Positions 35,223 through 43,198 of a DNA stretch of 64,000 nt are shown piece after piece. The notes under the pieces are model-generated. The model was not told the DNA's origin and did not search any database. It saw only the letters and a list, made by a program, of their open reading frames with translations. A program made the translations under genes and the position numbers. Numbering within the stretch: the first letter of the stretch is position 1; each line of letters starts with the position of its first letter. This stretch comes from Caballeronia ptereochthonis (GTDB taxonomy: Bacteria > Pseudomonadota > Gammaproteobacteria > Burkholderiales > Burkholderiaceae). Location: the NCBI RefSeq assembly GCF_001545075.1, contig NZ_FCOB02000025.1:59664-123663 (forward strand), read 5' to 3'.

Positions 35223-36260
35223 GTGAAAGGAGTCAGGGTATTGGGCGCGACGCTCGTCGCGTGGGTCGCGCTGGGATCGGTGGCCGCCGCCGCCGACGTG
35301 ACGACCGTGCGAGTCGGCATCGCCAACGCGAGCAGCGACGTCGCGTTCTTCATCGCCGAGAAGAAAGGCTACTTCCACCAGGAGGGACTCGACGCGAAGT
35401 TCATCCCGTTCGACTCCGGCGCCAAGATGGTCGCGCCCCTCGGCGCGGGCCAGCTCGATGTCGCGGGCGGCTCGCCTTCGGCCGGTCTCTATAACGCGGT
35501 GGTGCGCGGCATCGGCATCAAGATCGTTGCGGACAAGGGCTCGACGCCGCCGGGATACGGCTATCAGCCGCTACTCGTGCGCAGCGATCTGGTCGCGAAC
35601 GGCCGCTATAAATCCCTTGCGGACCTGAAGGGCATGAGAGTCGCGGGCAGCGCGACCGGCAGCGCATCGACGTCCACCATGAACGAGGCGCTCAAGAAAG
35701 CCGGCCTCAAGACGAGCGATGTCGAGCGCATCTATCTCTCGTTCCCGCAGCATGTGATGGCGCTGCAGAACAAGGCCGTCGATGCCGCGCTCACCACCGA
35801 GCCCTCGGCGACGGAAGCCGTCAAGCGCGGCGCCGCAGTGCGCGTGGTCGGCGACGATCAAATCTATCCGAATCATCAGCTCGCTGTGGTGCTCTATTCC
35901 ACCGGCTTCATCAAGGATCATCCGGAAGCGGCGAAGGCCTTCATGCGCGCGTATATCCGCGCCGTGCGCGACTACAACAACGCGCTTTCGAACGGCAAGC
36001 TGGCAGGCCCGAACGCGCCGGAAGTCATTTCGATCCTGACCGAATACACGCCGATCAAGGACGCCGGCATCTATCGCACGATCGTGCCCCAGGGCACGAA
36101 CCCGGATGGCAAGCTCAATGTTGCAAGCCTGGAGAACGACCTCGCGTTCTTCAAGAGCGAAGGCGTCGTGAAGGGCAACGTCACGGTCGCGCAAGTGCTC
36201 GACACGTCGTTTGCAGAAAACGCCGTGAAGGAACTCGGCCCGTACAAACCTCTCAAGTAA
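35223..36260 (+). CDS. ABC transporter periplasmic binding protein (SsuA/TauA/NMT1 type)
   Basis: A 345-residue secreted binding protein. A Sec signal peptide spans about residues 1-25 (cleavage after VAAA). Family features are RVGIANASSDVAFFIAEKKGYF, KFIPFDSGAKMVAPLGAGQL and KGMRVAGSATGSAS. It starts at GTG with AAGGAG upstream; a nearby ATG at 35218 is followed at once by a stop. It is the first gene of an operon with the matching ATPase and permease. The substrate is probably an organic acid or sulfonate-like aromatic; not determinable from sequence. Confidence 0.86.
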   Translation: MKGVRVLGATLVAWVALGSVAAAADVTTVRVGIANASSDVAFFIAEKKGYFHQEGLDAKFIPFDSGAKMVAPLGAGQLDVAGGSPSAGLYNAVVRGIGIKIVADKGSTPPGYGYQPLLVRSDLVANGRYKSLADLKGMRVAGSATGSASTSTMNEALKKAGLKTSDVERIYLSFPQHVMALQNKAVDAALTTEPSATEAVKRGAAVRVVGDDQIYPNHQLAVVLYSTGFIKDHPEAAKAFMRAYIRAVRDYNNALSNGKLAGPNAPEVISILTEYTPIKDAGIYRTIVPQGTNPDGKLNVASLENDLAFFKSEGVVKGNVTVAQVLDTSFAENAVKELGPYKPLK

Positions 36261-36269
36261 GGAGCCGGC

Positions 36270-37094
36270 ATGTCGATTTCCCCCATTCCCGAAGATGCGC
36301 CGGCAAAGATCCGCTTGCGCAACCTGACCAAGTCGTTCCAGTCGGGCGGCGGCGTCGTGACCGCGCTCGACAACATGTCGCTCGACATCCCGACGGGCTG
36401 CTTCTTCATGATCGTCGGACCGAGCGGCTGCGGCAAGTCCACGCTCTTGCGGATTCTCGCGAATCTCGAAGAGCCGACGAGCGGCACCGTCGAGATCAGC
36501 GCGCCCGCTGAGAAGCGCCCGAGCAACTCCATGGTGTTTCAGGGCGACTCGCTCTTTCCGTGGATGACCGTGTGGGACAACGCCGCCTATGGTCTCACGC
36601 TGCGCGGCGTGCCCAAGGCGCAGATCCGCGAAGTAGTCGGTCATTACCTGAGCCGCACGGGCCTCACGCGTTTCGCGAAAGCCTATCCGCATCAACTTTC
36701 GGGCGGCATGCGCCAGCGTGTGTCGATTGCGCGCGCGTTCGCGAACGATCCCGACATCCTGTTGATGGACGAGCCCTTCTCCGCACTCGACGAACAGAAC
36801 AAGCTGCTGCTGCAGGAAGAGTTGCTGCGCATCTGGGAGGAGACACGCAAGACGGTGCTCTTCATCACGCACAGCGTCGACGAAGCGGTGACGCTCGGCG
36901 ACCGGGTGATGATCATGACCGCGCAGCCGGGCACGGCGAAGCAGATCGTCGACGTGCCGTTCGAACGTCCGCGCTCGGTGCTCGAACTTCGTTCGCGGCC
37001 CGCGTACGGCGAGTTCGTCTATTCCATCTGGGGGCAACTGCGCGATGAAGTTCAGCGCGCCCGTTCACGCGACCTTGGCGAGATTCACGCATGA
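36270..37094 (+). CDS. ABC transporter ATP-binding protein (NitT/TauT type)
   Basis: A 274-residue ATPase with Walker A GPSGCGKST (residues 50-58), Q-loop MVFQGDSLFPWMTV, signature LSGGMRQRVSIARA and Walker B ILLMDEPFSALD. It lies 9 bp after the binding-protein gene and overlaps the permease gene by 4 bp. It energises import through the permease at 37091-37924. Confidence 0.92.
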   Translation: MSISPIPEDAPAKIRLRNLTKSFQSGGGVVTALDNMSLDIPTGCFFMIVGPSGCGKSTLLRILANLEEPTSGTVEISAPAEKRPSNSMVFQGDSLFPWMTVWDNAAYGLTLRGVPKAQIREVVGHYLSRTGLTRFAKAYPHQLSGGMRQRVSIARAFANDPDILLMDEPFSALDEQNKLLLQEELLRIWEETRKTVLFITHSVDEAVTLGDRVMIMTAQPGTAKQIVDVPFERPRSVLELRSRPAYGEFVYSIWGQLRDEVQRARSRDLGEIHA

Positions 37095-37924
37095 AAACCG
37101 CGCAAAAACTTACCGCACCGGCGATGCAATACAAGTCCTCTCCTTCCCGGCTCAAGCGCTGGTTCTCGGGCAACAACCGCGACCGCATGATCAGCATCGC
37201 ATCGCCGATCGTGCTGCTGATCGTCTGGCAGATACTCGCGGAAACCGGCGTCATCGACGAACGCTTCTTTCCCGCGCCGTCGAAGGTGTTCGGCACCTTC
37301 ATCGCGCTCGTCAACGACGGCTCGCTCTGGGACAACACCTGGGCCACGCTGCAACGCCTCTTCTGGGGCACGCTCGCGGGCGGCATTCCGGCGCTGATCC
37401 TGGGCGTCGCCATCGGTCTTTCGCGGCCGCTGCGCGCCGTGTTCGATCCGCTCATCGCGGCGACGTATCCCGTGCCGAAGAGCGCGATCTTCCCGCTGCT
37501 GCTTCTGATCTGCGGCCTCGGCGAAGCATCGAAGATCGTGATGGTCGCGATTGGCGTGTTCTTCCCGGTGCTCATCAACACCGCGACAGGCGTGCTCGAG
37601 ATCAACAAGATCTATCTCGACGTCGGCCGCAACTTCCGTGCGAGCCGCTGGCAGGTGTTTCGCACGATCGCGCTGCCGGGCGCGGTGCCGCACATCATGA
37701 GCGGCATCAAGCTCGGCATCGGTCTCGGTCTCATGCTGATCGCGATCGCGGAGATGATCGGCTCGAAGAGCGGCCTCGGCTACATGATCTGGAACGCATG
37801 GGAGCTGCTGTCCGTCGAGACGATGTATGTCGGGCTGCTCGTCATCGCCGCGCTCGGCTATGGCATCTCGGTCGTGCTGACCGAACTCGAGCGCAAGCTG
37901 ATTCCGTGGAAGTCGTCCCGTTGA
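37091..37924 (+). CDS. ABC transporter permease (NitT/TauT type)
   Basis: A 277-residue inner-membrane permease with about six hydrophobic segments. The ATPase-contacting EAA-like loop is ASRWQVFRTIALPGAVPHIMSG near residue 193. The start overlaps the ATPase stop (ATGA). The N-terminal 35 residues are a basic cytoplasmic extension. Confidence 0.9.
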   Translation: MKTAQKLTAPAMQYKSSPSRLKRWFSGNNRDRMISIASPIVLLIVWQILAETGVIDERFFPAPSKVFGTFIALVNDGSLWDNTWATLQRLFWGTLAGGIPALILGVAIGLSRPLRAVFDPLIAATYPVPKSAIFPLLLLICGLGEASKIVMVAIGVFFPVLINTATGVLEINKIYLDVGRNFRASRWQVFRTIALPGAVPHIMSGIKLGIGLGLMLIAIAEMIGSKSGLGYMIWNAWELLSVETMYVGLLVIAALGYGISVVLTELERKLIPWKSSR

Positions 37925-37949
37925 ACGCGCATCATCAATACGTCACGTC

Positions 37950-38660
37950 ATGAACTCGACCGCAACGATTCAAAGCGAAAGCCACACCGGCCAGAAGCGC
38001 ATGCTGGCCGACGCGATCCTCATGCTGGAGCGCGCCGAGGTGATCGACTTCAACGGGCACGCAAGCTGGCGCGTGCCCGGCCAGGAGCGCATGCTGATCA
38101 ACTCCGGCGCGTCGGTGCGCAGCGCGCTCACGGCGGCCGATATCGTCATCATCGATTTCGACGGCAATCTGATCGAAGGCGATGCCGCACCGCCGATGGA
38201 GTTTCACATCCACTCGGAGATCTATCGCCGACGGCCGGACGTCGGCTCGGTGATTCACGCGCATCCGCTGTGGTCCACGCTTTTCAGCATGACGGGCAAG
38301 CCGGTGCTGCCCGTCATCATGCAGGCCGCCGTGCTCGGCGAGATTCAACGCTTTCCCAAGACCGCGTCGATCAATCGCAACGAACTCGGCGAGGAGCTCG
38401 CCGAAGCACTCGGGCCACATCGCGTCGCCATGCTGAAGTCGCATGGCTCGGTGATCGCGGCGTCGAGCATTCTCGAGGCGTTCGTGCTCGCGTTCTATCT
38501 GGAAGAGAACGCGCATCGCCAGTATCTCGCAAGCCAGCTCGGCGAGCCGACCGTGCTCGATGCGGCACAGATCGAGGTGATCCGGCGCAATCTCTGGAAG
38601 CCGAATCTCCTGCAGAAGGTCTGGGACTATCACGCGGGCAAGCTCGGCGCGCGCGGCTGA
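37950..38660 (+). CDS. Class II aldolase/adducin family protein, copy 2
   Basis: A 236-residue metal-dependent enzyme. Metal ligands are Glu90 (HIHSE), His103 and His105 (VIHAHPLW) and His165 (MLKSHGSVIA). It lies 25 bp after the permease gene, in the same operon as a CobW-type GTPase. As with copy 1 it accompanies a Pht5-like gene in its module. Decarboxylation of a dihydroxy-aromatic acid (PhtC-like) or retro-aldol cleavage of a ring-fission product are both possible. Confidence 0.8.
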   Translation: MNSTATIQSESHTGQKRMLADAILMLERAEVIDFNGHASWRVPGQERMLINSGASVRSALTAADIVIIDFDGNLIEGDAAPPMEFHIHSEIYRRRPDVGSVIHAHPLWSTLFSMTGKPVLPVIMQAAVLGEIQRFPKTASINRNELGEELAEALGPHRVAMLKSHGSVIAASSILEAFVLAFYLEENAHRQYLASQLGEPTVLDAAQIEVIRRNLWKPNLLQKVWDYHAGKLGARG

Positions 38661-38672
38661 TCTCCGTCTCAC

Positions 38673-39608
38673 ATGCATCGCGAACGCATACCGGTCTATG
38701 TCGTGACCGGCTTTCTCGGCAGCGGCAAGTCAACCCTGCTCTCGCGCTGGCTGAAGGAAGCACCCTTCTCCAACGCCGCGCTGATCGTCAATGAAATCGG
38801 CGAAGTCGGCATCGATCACGCAACGCTCGGATTCTCGGGCGATGCGTCGGTGCTGCTCGCCGATGCGTGCGTCTGCTGCAGCGGCCTGCCCGCGCTCAAC
38901 GAGGCGCTGGAGCAGCTGTTCTGGGCGCGGCTGCATCGCAGCATCGCGCGCTTCGAGATGGTTGTCATCGAAACTACCGGACTCGCGGATCCCGGACCGC
39001 TCGTCGCGTCACTGAGTCTCAATGCGTTCGTGAAGGAACGCTACCGCATCGCAGGCACGTTCACGACGATCGCCGCACCCAACGCGCTCGATACGCTCTC
39101 GCACGAATGCATTGCACGCGCGCAACTGCAAGGCGCGGATGCGGTGATCATCACCAAGATGGATATGGTCAGTGCGCGCGAGCTTGCTTCCGTCGAAGCG
39201 AATTTGCGCGACACGTATCGCGGAGCGCGGATCGCGCATTCGACCAACGCCAGCTTCGGGCTACAGGACGCGCTCTCGCTTCTCTCTCAACCCGTGCCTC
39301 GCAGCGAGAACACCGTTGCGGTGCCCTTCTCTCGACGACGCCCACACGATGCGGTGACGCGCTTCATCGCGATCGACGAAGCGCCCGATATCGACGCGCT
39401 GCACGCACGCGTCGATGCGCTCGTCGAACAGCATGGCGATTCGCTGCTGAGATTGAAGGGCCTGGTGCGGCTGAAAAACCAGGACTCGATCGCGATCGTG
39501 CAGTTCGCGCGTGGCGACGGGCGTGCGCAGATCACGAACGCTTCCGTGAACGCGAACGGGGTGAAGAGCGGACTCACGTTGATCCTGAAAGCAGCGACAT
39601 CGCGCTAG
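38673..39608 (+). CDS. CobW/COG0523 family GTP-binding metallochaperone-like protein
   Basis: A 311-residue GTPase. The Walker A is GFLGSGKST (residues 13-21), the metal-binding CxCC motif is CVCC (66-69), and the guanine-specificity loop is ITKMD. A CobW C-terminal domain occupies the last 90 residues. COG0523 proteins deliver Zn, Co or Fe to client enzymes, and relatives activate nitrile hydratase. Here it lies 12 bp after the class II aldolase gene, so the aldolase or the non-haem iron oxygenase is a plausible client; this is inferred. Confidence 0.85.
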   Translation: MHRERIPVYVVTGFLGSGKSTLLSRWLKEAPFSNAALIVNEIGEVGIDHATLGFSGDASVLLADACVCCSGLPALNEALEQLFWARLHRSIARFEMVVIETTGLADPGPLVASLSLNAFVKERYRIAGTFTTIAAPNALDTLSHECIARAQLQGADAVIITKMDMVSARELASVEANLRDTYRGARIAHSTNASFGLQDALSLLSQPVPRSENTVAVPFSRRRPHDAVTRFIAIDEAPDIDALHARVDALVEQHGDSLLRLKGLVRLKNQDSIAIVQFARGDGRAQITNASVNANGVKSGLTLILKAATSR

Positions 39609-39645
39609 GCGCGCACGCAAGAACGCACGCGCTCGAGCGCATGTT

Positions 39646-39972
39646 TCATTGGCCGTCGATCTCGATGGTCACCTCGCCGTCCTCGACATGCGTCTTGTAT
39701 GTCTTGAGCGGAATCATGCAGGGCGGCGCGACGACCTCGCCCGTCTTGATGTTGAACGAGCCGTTATGGAAATCGCACTCCACCACGTCGCCGTCGATAT
39801 AGCCCTCCGACAACGAACCGGGACCATGCGTGCAGGTGTCGTTGGTGACGAAGTATTCGCCCTGAATGTTGAACACGGCGAGCGTGAGGCCATTCTTCTC
39901 GACCTTGATGGCCTGGCCATCGGCGACGTCGCCGGCTTTGCAAAGGCGGGCAAATGCGCAAGCTTGATGCAT
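39646..39972 (-). CDS. Rieske 2Fe-2S ferredoxin, module 2
   Basis: A 108-residue soluble ferredoxin of the BphF/CarAc type. Cluster ligands are Cys47, His49, Cys66 and His69 (CTHGPG and CDFHNGSF). It is divergent from the module 2 oxygenase gene; the shared 212-bp region has two IclR-type palindromes. It should carry electrons from the reductase at 31503-32543 to the oxygenase at 40185-41471. Confidence 0.9.
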   Translation of the reverse strand: MHQACAFARLCKAGDVADGQAIKVEKNGLTLAVFNIQGEYFVTNDTCTHGPGSLSEGYIDGDVVECDFHNGSFNIKTGEVVAPPCMIPLKTYKTHVEDGEVTIEIDGQ

Positions 39973-40020
39973 CGGGTTTCTCCTTCTCCGTTTGACATGG
40001 AATAAGGCAAATGATAACTT

Positions 40021-40060
40021 TGTTCCTGTTTAAAGAACAGTGTTCCTTTATACGGAACAC
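40021..40060. promoter_or_regulatory. Tandem candidate IclR operators D1 and D2 (ferredoxin/oxygenase)
   Basis: D1 (40021-40039) is TGTTCC-TGTTTAA-AGAACA with one mismatch. D2 (40040-40060) is GTGTTCC-N7-GGAACAC, a perfect 7-bp-arm palindrome with spacer TTTATAC. The centres are 20 bp apart, about two helical turns, as expected for cooperative dimers. The pair lies between the divergent ferredoxin and oxygenase genes. Confidence 0.72.
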
Positions 40061-40184
40061 TTGGAAGACGACACGAAGAACAGAACCGTAAGCAACGGCA
40101 TGAATGAAGGGCGCAGCGCATGCGGCGCGCCCGGTCCGCACGAAGACACGTCGAGAGACGACAGCAAACCCTGAGGCAAGCACT

Positions 40185-41471
40185 ATGTTGAGAAAAGAGC
40201 AAAACGATCTGGTCACGCAAACCGGCCCTGGCAGCCCGATGGGCGAACTGTTCCGGCGCTTCTGGCTGCCCGCGCTGCTTTCCGAGGAACTCGCGGAGCC
40301 GGGCGGCGAGCCGGTGCGCCTGCAGCTGCTGTCGGAGCGCATGCTGGCGTTCCGCGATTCGACGGGAAAGCTCGGCCTCATCGACGAGTTCTGCGCGCAT
40401 CGCGGCGTCTCGCTCTGGTTCGGCCGCAACGAGGAAGGCGGCATCCGCTGCCCGTATCACGGCTGGAAATACGATGTGAACGGCCAGTGCGTCGACGTGC
40501 CGTCGGAACCGGCCGAGAGCGGCTACTGCAACAAGATCAAGCTGAAGTCGTATCCGCTCGTCGAGCAAGGCGGCGTGATCTGGGTCTACATGGGGCCTAA
40601 GGACGAGCAGCCGCCGCTGCCGGCATTCGAGTTCTCGACCGTACCGGCGAGTCAGTCGTTCATGAGCAAGCGGCTGCAGGAATGCAACTGGCTGCAGGCG
40701 CTCGAAGGCGGCGTCGATTCGAGCCACGTCTCGTTCCTGCACAGCGGCAGCCTCAACACGGACCCGTTGTTCAAGGGCTCGCGCGGCAATCAGTACAACC
40801 TGTCCGATCTGAGCCCGGTGTTCGAAGTGGTGGAATCGGACGGCGGCCTCTTCATCGGCGCACGCCGCAACGCCGAGAACAACCAGTACTACTGGCGCAT
40901 CACGCCGTGGGTCATGCCCTGCTTCACGATGGTTCCGCCGCGCGGAGACCATCCGGTGCACGGTCACTTCTGGGTGCCGATCGATGACGAGAACTGCTGG
41001 GCCTGGAGCTTCGATTACCATCCGACGCGCGACCTGACCGAAGCCGAAGTGCAGGCGATGAAAGACGGCAAGGGCATCCACGTGCGCTACATCCCCGGCA
41101 CGTACATTCCGCTGCAGAACAAGACCAACAACTATCTTATGGACCGCGCCGCGCAGAAAGCGGGCATCACGTATAGCGGCGTCGAGGGCATCGCGATGCA
41201 GGATGCCTCGCTGCAGGAAAGCATGGGCCCGATCCAGGACCGCACGCGCGAGAATCTCGTGTCGACGGACAACGGCATCATCATGGTGCGCCATCGCTTG
41301 ATGAAGGCAGCGCGTGCGCTCGCCGAGAAGGGCATCGAGCCGCCGGGACGCGATCCGGAATCGCAGAAAGTGCGCTCGGTCGCGATCGTCCTGCATCGCG
41401 ACAAGCCGTTCAAGGAAGGCGCGCACGACGCGCTTTATGCGGAAGCGGGCAAGGCACACACCACCATCTGA
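40185..41471 (+). CDS. Rieske non-haem iron oxygenase alpha subunit, module 2
   Basis: A 428-residue oxygenase. Rieske ligands are Cys70, His72, Cys89 and His92 (CAHRG...CPYHGW). The catalytic iron motif is Asp178, His181 and His186 (DSSHVSFLH). The N-terminus (MLRKEQNDLVTQTGPGSPMG) and WFGRNEEGGIRCPYHGWKYD resemble phthalate 4,5-dioxygenase more closely than the other two copies in the island. The ATG has GAGG nine bases upstream. Dihydroxylation or O-demethylation of an aromatic acid is expected. The dehydrogenase, unknown and MFS genes downstream probably share its promoter unless the hairpin at 41481 stops transcription. Confidence 0.88.
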   Translation: MLRKEQNDLVTQTGPGSPMGELFRRFWLPALLSEELAEPGGEPVRLQLLSERMLAFRDSTGKLGLIDEFCAHRGVSLWFGRNEEGGIRCPYHGWKYDVNGQCVDVPSEPAESGYCNKIKLKSYPLVEQGGVIWVYMGPKDEQPPLPAFEFSTVPASQSFMSKRLQECNWLQALEGGVDSSHVSFLHSGSLNTDPLFKGSRGNQYNLSDLSPVFEVVESDGGLFIGARRNAENNQYYWRITPWVMPCFTMVPPRGDHPVHGHFWVPIDDENCWAWSFDYHPTRDLTEAEVQAMKDGKGIHVRYIPGTYIPLQNKTNNYLMDRAAQKAGITYSGVEGIAMQDASLQESMGPIQDRTRENLVSTDNGIIMVRHRLMKAARALAEKGIEPPGRDPESQKVRSVAIVLHRDKPFKEGAHDALYAEAGKAHTTI

Positions 41472-41480
41472 CGAGGGCGA

Positions 41481-41513
41481 GCGCGAGGCTTCATGACTCA
41501 TGAAGCCTCGCGC
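41481..41513. terminator. Strong perfect hairpin between oxygenase and dehydrogenase genes
   Basis: Two perfect 15-bp arms (GCGCGAGGCTTCATG and its complement) enclose a 3-base loop ACT, 9 bp after the oxygenase stop and 11 bp before the dehydrogenase start. There is no T run. It could be an attenuator or mRNA-stabilising hairpin rather than a terminator. Confidence 0.5.
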
Positions 41514-41524
41514 GCATTTCACGC

Positions 41525-42661
41525 ATGAACGAAGCACATCGACATAGCGAATCCTCGCGCACCTTCAAGGCAGCCGTTGCTGTCGCGCCTTCGCGCACGG
41601 AGATTCAGACGTTCGAGCGGCCGGACATCACCGCATCGACGGGGCTCTTGCGCGTCGCGATCACGGGCGTGTGCGGCAGCGACGGCCCCTACTATCGTCA
41701 ACTGCCGCAAAGTCGCGGGCCGCTGATTCTCGGGCATGAAACGGTCGGGCATATCGAGGAAGGGGGGGAGCTCGCGCGCGCGCGATGGGGCCTGAAGGAA
41801 GGCGATTACGTCGCACTCGAAGAGTACGTGCCTTGCGGCCATTGCGAATACTGTCTCTCCAACGAGTTCCGTCTTTGCGATGCGACCGACTGGCGGCTCA
41901 ACGGCCTGCGCTACGGAGCGACGGGCCTGCGCACCGCGCCGAGTTTCTGGGGCGGATTCAGCCAGTACCAGTACTTGCAGTTGAACACGGTGTTTCATCG
42001 CGTGCCCTCGAACGTCGCGCCCAAGCATGCGGCGCTCGCGCTTCCGCTCGGCAACGGCATCGAATGGGCTTATCTGCAAGGCGGTGCGGGACCGGGTCAG
42101 GCCGTCGTGATTCAGGGGCCGGGGCAGCAAGGGCTTTCGTGCGTCGTCGCGGCGCGCGAAGCGGGGGCGGCGAAGATCATCGTGACGGGACTCTCGACGA
42201 AGACCGATCGCGAACGTCTCGAACTGGCGAAGCGCCTGGGCGCGGATCACACCATCGAAGTCGATCAGGAAGACGTGCTCGAACGCGTCGCCGACCTGAC
42301 CGGCGGCGCGATGGCGGATCTCGTCATCGATTGCGCGTCGGGAGGCCCTGCGACGGTCACATCCGCGATTCAGCTCGCGCGCAAACGCGGCACCGTCGTG
42401 CTCGGCGGCCAGAAGCGCGTGCCGATTCCCGAGTTCAACAGCGACATGATCATCGCGCGTTTCCTCACGATAAAGGGCATGCGCGGGCACAGCTATCAGT
42501 CGGTGGAGCTGGCGCTGCAACTCATCGCCGCGAATCGCCAGAATGTCGCGCAGATGAGCACTCACACCTTCGGCCTCGACGACACCGATCTCGCCTTGCG
42601 CACCTTGCAGGGCGAAGGCGTCGAAGGCGCGATCCACATGACGATCGATCCATGGAAGTGA
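41525..42661 (+). CDS. Zinc-dependent alcohol dehydrogenase (MDR family)
   Basis: A 378-residue medium-chain dehydrogenase. Catalytic zinc ligands lie in GVCGSDGPYY and GHETVGHIEE; the structural zinc loop is PCGHCEYCLSNEFRLC. The Rossmann motif is VIQGPGQQGLSCVVAA. Residues RYGATGL and LGNGIEWAYLQGGAGPGQ are consistent with the Zn-ADH group often found with aromatic ring-hydroxylation genes. It may oxidise a diol or alcohol intermediate; the substrate is unknown. Its last 10 bases overlap the next gene. Confidence 0.86.
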   Translation: MNEAHRHSESSRTFKAAVAVAPSRTEIQTFERPDITASTGLLRVAITGVCGSDGPYYRQLPQSRGPLILGHETVGHIEEGGELARARWGLKEGDYVALEEYVPCGHCEYCLSNEFRLCDATDWRLNGLRYGATGLRTAPSFWGGFSQYQYLQLNTVFHRVPSNVAPKHAALALPLGNGIEWAYLQGGAGPGQAVVIQGPGQQGLSCVVAAREAGAAKIIVTGLSTKTDRERLELAKRLGADHTIEVDQEDVLERVADLTGGAMADLVIDCASGGPATVTSAIQLARKRGTVVLGGQKRVPIPEFNSDMIIARFLTIKGMRGHSYQSVELALQLIAANRQNVAQMSTHTFGLDDTDLALRTLQGEGVEGAIHMTIDPWK

Positions 42662-43152
42662 CGACGCCCGAACATCGCGCGCCCTCGGAGGTGCGTTTCA
42701 GGGTACGAGCCGCGAATTCCGCGCCGCGCCGCATCAGGGTCATTGCTCTTACGGATGACGATGCGGAAATGGGAAGATGCACCGGGCGCGCACACGCCGA
42801 TGTGCAATTCGTGCGCGCAAGCGAGCTCGCCGCGCTGTTGCAGACGGACGGCACGGACGCCGCGAGCATCCTGCGTAGCGTCGATGCAAACGCGGCCGCA
42901 TTGAATGCGTGGCTCGGCACGCCGGATCTCGTGGTGATCGCGGGCCGCGAAGGCGACGATGCGCAGGCGGGCGCGGTCGCGGCGCAGGCGTATCGCGGCC
43001 GCGGTGTGACCGTGTCGGGCGTGATCGGTCCTTCCGACGACGACCGCGCGCCGGCGCGCACCGCCGACCAGTTGCGTCCGCATTGCACGATGCTGATCCT
43101 CCCGGTAAGCGCGGGCTATCTGGAAGATCTGCTCGCCGCGCTAGGTGCATGA
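42652..43152 (+). CDS. Uncharacterised protein of module 2
   Basis: A 166-residue soluble protein that I do not recognise. The start is the ATG overlapping the dehydrogenase stop by 10 bp in a different frame. The sequence alternates strands and helices like a small Rossmann-type fold (RRIRVIALTDDD at residue 26, then PDLVVIAGREGDDAQAG and GVTVSGVIGPSDD, then MLILPVSAGYLEDLLAALG). It has no signal peptide and no membrane segment. Tight packing between dehydrogenase and MFS genes argues that it is real and works in the same pathway. Confidence 0.65.
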   Translation: MEVTTPEHRAPSEVRFRVRAANSAPRRIRVIALTDDDAEMGRCTGRAHADVQFVRASELAALLQTDGTDAASILRSVDANAAALNAWLGTPDLVVIAGREGDDAQAGAVAAQAYRGRGVTVSGVIGPSDDDRAPARTADQLRPHCTMLILPVSAGYLEDLLAALGA

Positions 43153-43198
43153 ACAATCGAATTCGTCCACGCACGCGCGGACATGCAGGAGACATGCT

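Noticed and set aside
39714..41537. Long open frame of 607 codons on the minus strand
   Set aside because: Antisense to the Rieske oxygenase gene, which carries full catalytic motifs.
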